Assembly: GCA_018664075.1 (NCBI GenBank)
Contig: JABJOY010000039.1
Coordinates: 1-42,587 of the forward strand
DNA length: 42,587 bases
From: Porticoccaceae bacterium
GTDB lineage: Bacteria > Pseudomonadota > Gammaproteobacteria > Pseudomonadales > Porticoccaceae
Direction: 5' to 3'
Shown here: one piece after another, positions 36,692-42,587 of the stretch
Position numbering within the stretch: position 1 is the first letter of the stretch
Layout of the letters: each line of letters opens with the position of its first letter
Notes under the pieces: model-generated
Seen by the model: the letters and a program-made list of their open reading frames with translations, nothing else
What the model was told of the DNA's origin: nothing
Databases searched by the model: none
Position numbers and translations under genes: made by a program

Positions 36692-37397
36692 AAGCAAACG
36701 ACTGCTAAGACCCCACAGCCGGCTAAGCCACCTAGCCAACATGATCCAAGCCCCCTACAGCACCGTCTGGGACTGCTGCTGCGACCATGGCCTGCTGGGC
36801 ATGTCGCTGCTTAACGCTGGATACGCCGACGAAGTGATTTTTGTCGATGTGCTTGAAAATATAATGACCAGCCTCACCGACAGGCTGGTTCAGGACTTCC
36901 CGCAGAATCAATACCGCTGGCAGGTTCGCTGCGACGATATAAAAAACATCGTCGTACCCAATGCTGACTCGCAATTATTTATTATCGCCGGGGTTGGCCC
37001 ACACCAGACTACTGAATTTATAGACAGCCTCTGCGCCTCTGCCCCTGACACCGCCTTTGATCTACTAATCTGCTCGGTACATGGCAGCTATTCTGTGCGC
37101 CAAACCCTGATTAATCAGGGTTATAGGCTCAAAGCTGAGCGCATTATCTGTGATAAAAACCGCTTCTATGAGGCCATCTATGTGTCCAAAAGCGCAGACC
37201 AAACCCTGGTAGACACAGGCAGCCAAATGTGGAACTGGCCCGACCCCATGCACCAGGACTACTGGCACAGAACCGTTGGCCATTATCAGCAAAAAGCCAA
37301 AAACGACTCAGCGCAGTTCCAGCCCATTGTTGAGCGATATCAACTATTGCGAGCCGCCATAGAAAATACAGCCGGCATTATACAAAAGCAAAGGTAG
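36684..37397 (+). CDS. trmK: TrmK-like tRNA (adenine22-N1)-methyltransferase
   Basis: A 237-residue SAM-dependent methyltransferase. The N-terminal Rossmann domain has SAM motif WDCCCDHGLLG (~29-39) and a family-typical IIAGVGPHQTTEFI (~95-108) in place of the usual catalytic motif. DLLICSVHGSYSVRQTL and the C-terminal helical hairpin (YQLLRAAIENTAG) match TrmK/YqfN layout. By family it methylates N1 of A22 in tRNA. DCCCDH replaces DIGSDH of the Bacillus enzyme. Its start lies inside the monooxygenase gene (8-base overlap), an odd partner for RNA modification; the link may be only positional. Confidence 0.8.
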   Translation: MHKSKRLLRPHSRLSHLANMIQAPYSTVWDCCCDHGLLGMSLLNAGYADEVIFVDVLENIMTSLTDRLVQDFPQNQYRWQVRCDDIKNIVVPNADSQLFIIAGVGPHQTTEFIDSLCASAPDTAFDLLICSVHGSYSVRQTLINQGYRLKAERIICDKNRFYEAIYVSKSADQTLVDTGSQMWNWPDPMHQDYWHRTVGHYQQKAKNDSAQFQPIVERYQLLRAAIENTAGIIQKQR

Positions 37398-37477
37398 GCA
37401 CTAGACTGTACCTCGACGCCAATGCCTATCGCGTCAGCTTTATGCTTACCGTTCCAAGCAAACTAGGAGCCCAACCT

Positions 37478-38551
37478 GTGCTGTTATTGGAAAACTTTGT
37501 CGCCCTATTTATGGAATCAGCCCCCTGGTTGATACTGGGGCTCACCGTGGCCGGCATAATGAAAGTACTGGTACCCAGCCAACTGCTGGCCGAGCACCTG
37601 GGCGGTTCAGGCCCAGGCGCCACCGTGAAAGCCGCACTCTTTGGCGCCCCGCTACCCCTGTGCTCCTGCGGCGTTATTCCCGCCGCCCTAGGTCTGCGCC
37701 GCAGCGGCGCCTCCAAAGCCGCCACCACCTCATTTCTAATATCTACACCAGAGACAGGCGTAGATAGCATTTCCATCTCCTACGCCATGCTCGGGCCCTT
37801 TATGGCCATTATTCGGCCTATTGCCGCCATCAGCAGTGCAATAACCGCAGGCCTGTTAGTGGGCAAAGACCAGACCGCGCCCAGCACGGCCGGCCAGAGC
37901 GATGGCGATTCCTGCTGTAACTCAGCGTCTCAGCTACAACAAGAGCCACAATCGGAATCTAGCTGCTGCAGCCAACAGCAAAAACAGCCCGGCTTTATGG
38001 CTCAATTAGGCGCCGGACTGCGCTTTACCTTTATAGACCTGGTTAAAGATATCAGCCTATGGCTAGTGATTGGCCTCGGCTTTGCCGCATTGATCAAGAC
38101 CTTTGTACCCGCCGAGTTTCTTGTGCAATGGGGCCATGGTTGGCTGGCCTTTGTGGTTATGGCACTGGTGGGTGTACCCATGTATATCTGCGCCACCGCC
38201 TCCACGCCCATAGCCGCAGGCCTGTTGTTCTCAGGCGTATCCCCCGGGGCAACTCTGGTCTTTATGCTGGTGGGCCCGGCCACCAATATAGCCACCATGG
38301 CACTGGTGAAGAACGAGCTGGGCAGGCGTACATTGGTTATCTATCTGGCCAGCGTAGTGGGGGTTGGTTTTATCTTTGGTTATCTCACCAACTACTTGGC
38401 AGCACTATGGGGTATGGATTTTTTGGCCCAGGCGCAGCATGTACATAGCATGGTGAATCCCCTGCTGACCAATGGCACTAGCATCCTGTTGGCTGGGTTG
38501 ATGGCTTATGGGTTGGCTGCGAAGTTTATAGGTGAATCGGTCAATACCTGA
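37478..38551 (+). CDS. SO_0444 / ArsP-like Cu/Zn efflux permease
   Basis: About 357 residues, eight or more transmembrane helices in two halves (DUF318/permease family). I favour GTG at 37478, with TAGGAG eight bases upstream and MLLLENFVALFMESAPW as start. An ATG at 37442 in the same frame would add 12 residues. The metal motif PLPLCSCGVIP (~50-60) and GVPMYICATASTPIAAG mark the family. The hydrophilic loop between halves (~145-175) has two CC pairs (DSCCNSAS, SSCCSQQ), probable metal ligands. It is predicted to export a thiophilic or divalent metal. Confidence 0.88.
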   Translation: MLLLENFVALFMESAPWLILGLTVAGIMKVLVPSQLLAEHLGGSGPGATVKAALFGAPLPLCSCGVIPAALGLRRSGASKAATTSFLISTPETGVDSISISYAMLGPFMAIIRPIAAISSAITAGLLVGKDQTAPSTAGQSDGDSCCNSASQLQQEPQSESSCCSQQQKQPGFMAQLGAGLRFTFIDLVKDISLWLVIGLGFAALIKTFVPAEFLVQWGHGWLAFVVMALVGVPMYICATASTPIAAGLLFSGVSPGATLVFMLVGPATNIATMALVKNELGRRTLVIYLASVVGVGFIFGYLTNYLAALWGMDFLAQAQHVHSMVNPLLTNGTSILLAGLMAYGLAAKFIGESVNT

Positions 38552-38666
38552 GTTTTGGGGTGTATCTGAAAGAGATCCTTCACTGGGTTCAGGATGACCC
38601 CAAAAGCTCGCTAGATAAAGGTTGTCGATTGCCACTTACTGTCCGCAGTATGTCAAACAGTGCTCA

Positions 38667-38753
38667 AGCAAAGCCTTAGCAGGCAATCTTGAGACCTTGA
38701 GCAGCAGGGACGTATTTACAGCGAGTCTCAAGATTGCCTGCTAAGGCTTTGCT
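38667..38753. repeat. Perfect 29-bp inverted repeat with 29-base spacer
   Basis: The arm beginning AGCAAAGCCTTAGCAGGCAA is repeated exactly in reverse complement after a 29-base centre. The element is 87 bp, has no ORF and is not followed by a T-run. It resembles a small intergenic palindromic element (MITE- or REP-like). Its copy number cannot be judged from one window. Confidence 0.85.
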
Positions 38754-38787
38754 CCCGCCGCATCGACAAACCCAACACTCCGGACAT

Positions 38788-38816
38788 AAAAAAAGCGGCC
38801 CGAAAGCCGCTTTTTT
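38788..38816. terminator. Rho-independent terminator after sucD
   Basis: An AAAAAA-GCGGC stem, six-base loop (ccgaaa), and GCCGC-TTTTTT. The A/T tracts on both sides allow termination of the minus-strand suc operon and of the convergent permease transcript. Confidence 0.92.
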
Positions 38817-38833
38817 CAATACCTTAAAAGAAC

Positions 38834-39706
38834 CTACCAACCAGTAATTTCTTTCAGGCCATTACCAATATCAGCCAGGCTGCGTACCGTCTTAACACCG
38901 GCATCTTCCAGCGCCGCAAATTTCTCGTCTGCAGTGCCTTTACCACCAGAAACAATGGCGCCCGCATGGCCCATACGCTTACCAGCAGGTGCAGTCACAC
39001 CAGCAATATAAGACACCACAGGCTTGGTGACATTGGCTTTAATATAAGCCGCCGCTTCTTCTTCTGCAGTACCACCAATCTCACCGATCATCACAATGGC
39101 TTCGGTAGCTGGGTCTTTCTCAAATAGCTCGAGAATATCGATAAAGCTAGAACCGGGAATCGGGTCGCCGCCAATACCTACGCAAGTAGACTGACCAAAA
39201 CCATAGTCCGTAGTCTGCTTAACCGCTTCGTAGGTCAGAGTACCTGAACGAGAAACGATACCGACCTTACCGGGTAAGTGAATATGACCTGGCATAATGC
39301 CGATCTTGCATTCGCCTGGAGTAATAACGCCCGGGCAGTTGGGCCCAATCAGACGCACGCCCAAGGTGTCGCAAACCACTTTACAGTCGAGCATATCCTG
39401 AGTAGGAATGCCTTCAGTAATACAGACAACCAACTTTAAGCCAGCGTTAGCCGCTTCCAGAATAGAGTCTTTACAAAATGGTGCAGGTACATAGATAACC
39501 GAGGCCTCTGCGCCTGTGGCTTCAACAGCCTCTGCAACTGTATTAAATACCGGCAGACCCAGATGCTCAGTGCCGCCCTTACCTGGGGTTACACCACCAA
39601 CCATTTTTGTACCGTACTCAAGCGCTTGCTCTGAGTGGAAAGTACCCTGCCCGCCCGTAAAACCCTGGCAGATAACCTTAGTATCACTATTGATTAAGAT
39701 AGACAT
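38834..39706 (-). CDS. sucD: Succinyl-CoA synthetase alpha subunit
   Basis: A 290-residue catalytic subunit interconverting succinyl-CoA and succinate with substrate-level phosphorylation. I start at ATG 39706 ([15 protein letters not shown]), preceded by a strong GGAGG and one base after the sucC stop. The longer frame from 39748 lies inside sucC. The phosphohistidine is H247 in [13 protein letters not shown] (E. coli H246). The CoA-binding N-terminal segment [14 protein letters not shown] and the GPNCPGVI motif are intact. It is the last gene of the suc operon and ends before a terminator. Confidence 0.97.
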   Translation of the reverse strand: MSILINSDTKVICQGFTGGQGTFHSEQALEYGTKMVGGVTPGKGGTEHLGLPVFNTVAEAVEATGAEASVIYVPAPFCKDSILEAANAGLKLVVCITEGIPTQDMLDCKVVCDTLGVRLIGPNCPGVITPGECKIGIMPGHIHLPGKVGIVSRSGTLTYEAVKQTTDYGFGQSTCVGIGGDPIPGSSFIDILELFEKDPATEAIVMIGEIGGTAEEEAAAYIKANVTKPVVSYIAGVTAPAGKRMGHAGAIVSGGKGTADEKFAALEDAGVKTVRSLADIGNGLKEITGW

Positions 39707-39707
39707 A

Positions 39708-40874
39708 TTAGTTACCTCCTGCGGCTTTAACAGCTTGTTGTGCGGCATCCGTTAGGCTGGTTGCTGCAATAATAGCCAGGCCAGACTCGGCCAGCTTTTT
39801 AGTACCCAGCTCGGCGTTGTTGCCCTCAAGGCGAACAACCACTGGAATTTGCACACCCACTTCCTCAACTGCACCAATCACACCGTCGGCAATCAGGTCG
39901 CAGCGCACAATACCGCCAAAGATATTGATCAGTACCGCTTTAACATTGCTGTCAGAGAGAATAATTTTAAAGGCTTCAACCACACGCTCTTTGGTTGCAC
40001 CGCCGCCTACATCGAGGAAGTTGGCCGGTGAACCACCGTGCAGGTGCACAATATCCATAGTACCCATAGCCAGGCCAGCGCCGTTGACCATGCAGCCAAT
40101 ATTGCCGTCCAGAGCCACATAGTTGAGCTCAAATGAGGCCGCATGAGCTTCGCGAGCATCTTCCTGTGAGGGGTCGTGCATGGCTTTGATCGCAGGCTGA
40201 CGGTAGATTGCATTGCCATCAATAATCACCTTGGCATCCAGACAGTGCAGATTGCCTTCGTCGGTGATAACCAGGGGGTTTATCTCCAACAGTTCCAAGT
40301 CTTTCGCTTTAAACATCTTGGCCAGACCCATAAAGATCTGCACAAACTGCTTAATCTGCACCCCTTTAAGGCCCAGCTTAAACGCCAGATCACGGCCCTG
40401 GTAAGGCTGTGCGCCTGTCAGAGGGTCGATAATGGCTTTTAGAATTTTCTCGGGAGTCTCTTCCGCAACCTTCTCAATCTCAACACCGCCCTCGGTGGAG
40501 GCCATAAAGATAATACGGCGAGTAGCACGGTCGACCACGGCGCCAAGATACAGCTCCTGGTCAATATCAGTACAGGTCTCAACCAGAATACGGCTAACCG
40601 GCTGGCCATTGGCATCGGTCTGGTAGGTCACCAGGTTTTTGCCCAGCCAGTGGTTGGCAAACTCTTCAATTTCGGTTTTGGAGCTCACCAGCTTTACGCC
40701 GCCAGCTTTACCTCGGCCACCAGCGTGCACCTGGGCCTTAACAACCCATTTGTCACCGCCAATGGTATCGGCAGCAGCTGCTGCTTCCTGTGCGGTCTCT
40801 GCAGCAATGCCCTTAGACACTGGCAGTCCGTACTCAGCAAATAGCTGCTTACCCTGATATTCGTGCAGGTTCAT
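39708..40874 (-). CDS. sucC: Succinyl-CoA synthetase beta subunit (ADP-forming)
   Basis: A 388-residue nucleotide-binding subunit, exactly the usual length. The ATP-grasp domain occupies the first ~240 residues ([46 protein letters not shown]). The CoA-ligase flavodoxin-like domain follows ([26 protein letters not shown]). AAGAGAAG precedes the ATG. It is translationally linked to sucD by a one-base gap and separated from lpd by 80 bp that include a GC-rich hairpin. Confidence 0.97.
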   Translation of the reverse strand: MNLHEYQGKQLFAEYGLPVSKGIAAETAQEAAAAADTIGGDKWVVKAQVHAGGRGKAGGVKLVSSKTEIEEFANHWLGKNLVTYQTDANGQPVSRILVETCTDIDQELYLGAVVDRATRRIIFMASTEGGVEIEKVAEETPEKILKAIIDPLTGAQPYQGRDLAFKLGLKGVQIKQFVQIFMGLAKMFKAKDLELLEINPLVITDEGNLHCLDAKVIIDGNAIYRQPAIKAMHDPSQEDAREAHAASFELNYVALDGNIGCMVNGAGLAMGTMDIVHLHGGSPANFLDVGGGATKERVVEAFKIILSDSNVKAVLINIFGGIVRCDLIADGVIGAVEEVGVQIPVVVRLEGNNAELGTKKLAESGLAIIAATSLTDAAQQAVKAAGGN

Positions 40875-40911
40875 ACTTCTCTTCCCGTTAAATCTTTCGG
40901 ATGGATGGTTG

Positions 40912-40929
40912 CCCGGGCTAGCGCCCGGG
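40912..40929 (-). other. GC-rich intra-operon hairpin between lpd and sucC
   Basis: CCCGGGC-TAGC-GCCCGGG: seven G/C pairs with a four-base loop, 38 bases before the sucC start. There is no U-run downstream in the operon direction, so it is more likely an mRNA stability or processing element than a terminator. Confidence 0.55.
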
Positions 40930-40954
40930 GGTTAAAAGGTATTGTTAACTGGGC

Positions 40955-42394
<1,440 letters not shown>

Positions 42395-42424
42395 TTAAAT
42401 ACCTATTTATCAATAACTTACGTG

Positions 42425-42587
42425 TTAAATTTCAAGTAAAATCTTAGCTGGATCTTCGATTAACTGCTTAATCGTAACCAAGAATTGTACCGCTTCCTTG
42501 CCATCGATCAGGCGGTGATCATAGGACAGCGCCAGATACATCATAGGACGTATCTCCACCTGACCATTGACCGCTACCGGACGCTGC
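42425..42587 (-). CDS. sucB: Dihydrolipoyl succinyltransferase (2-oxoglutarate dehydrogenase E2), C-terminal fragment
   Basis: The last 53 codons are present; the gene continues past the window edge. The catalytic motif [19 protein letters not shown] and the terminal [15 protein letters not shown] identify SucB (AceF of this window has HRVINGGDAGRF instead). It is the first visible gene of sucB-lpd-sucC-sucD, the Pseudomonas-type order, and ends 30 bases before the lpd start. Confidence 0.95.
   Translation of the reverse strand, partial: QRPVAVNGQVEIRPMMYLALSYDHRLIDGKEAVQFLVTIKQLIEDPAKILLEI

Larger units (their letters stand above)
38552..38833. other. Intergenic region with inverted-repeat element between convergent genes
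   Basis: About 280 bp without a gene between the permease and sucD. From left to right it holds a small palindromic motif (38575-38595, atcct...aggat), a perfect 29-bp inverted repeat (38667-38695 with 38725-38753) and an intrinsic terminator (38788-38816). Confidence 0.7.

Noticed and set aside
39707-39748. N-terminal extension of SucD.
   Set aside because: It lies within sucC; the ATG at 39706 has a strong ribosome site and gives the standard 290 residues.

Overview
The window looks like chromosomal DNA of a free-living, probably marine gammaproteobacterium. I infer an oligotrophic Cellvibrionales / SAR92-like relative from gene content and order: Pseudomonas-type cysI-DUF934, sucB-lpd-sucC-sucD, NhaB, a glucosylglycerate compatible-solute operon, and LexA boxes of the CTGT-N8-ACAG type. 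There are no rRNA or tRNA genes, no insertion sequences, no CRISPR array and no phage genes. Almost every base is in a recognisable gene.

Layout. 0-5 kb (minus): pyruvate dehydrogenase operon aceE-aceF followed by glyoxalase I (gloA), with an AT-rich aceE promoter region holding two related palindromes. 5-9 kb (minus): a PerM/AI-2E permease followed by a lipoprotein M16 peptidase. 9.2-10.7 kb (plus): a BepA-like periplasmic M48 protease with TPR-type C-terminus, ending in an 18-bp tandem repeat. 10.8-12 kb (minus): a 38-codon membrane microprotein followed by nadA. 12.3-16.8 kb (plus): siroheme sulfite/nitrite reductase (cysI) with DUF934, a KefB-type antiporter, and an HD-GYP protein with a substituted HD motif. 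16.8-18.8 kb (minus): nudC then sohB. 19-20.5 kb (plus): nhaB, with a strong bidirectional terminator. 20.6-22.9 kb (minus): AraC-type regulator then acyl-CoA dehydrogenase.

23-34 kb is the most interesting part. It holds the SOS mutagenesis genes imuA-imuB and dnaE2, each group behind its own LexA box. They are separated by about 5.8 kb carrying a minus-strand acyl-CoA synthetase and a plus-strand three-gene operon: HAD phosphatase, GT81 glucosyl-3-phosphoglycerate synthase and GH13_18 phosphorylase. I read that operon as a glucosylglycerate cycle (make, dephosphorylate, recover by phosphorolysis). It lies behind a candidate sigma-54 promoter and a 24-codon leader ORF.

34.2-38.6 kb (plus): short-chain dehydrogenase, flavin monooxygenase, TrmK-like tRNA methyltransferase in overlapping or near-overlapping order, then an SO_0444-type metal-efflux permease. 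38.6-38.8 kb: an intergenic element with a perfect 29-bp inverted repeat, and a terminator. 38.8-42.6 kb (minus): the TCA operon sucB (cut by the window edge)-lpd-sucC-sucD.

The least expected sequence-level observation is an 18-bp repeat unit shared, with about 38 of 41 positions identical, between the coding linker of aceF (1503-1556) and the non-coding tail after the bepA stop codon (10740-10786). An independent 18-bp-period array sits over the stop codon of the acyl-CoA synthetase gene (25308-25355).
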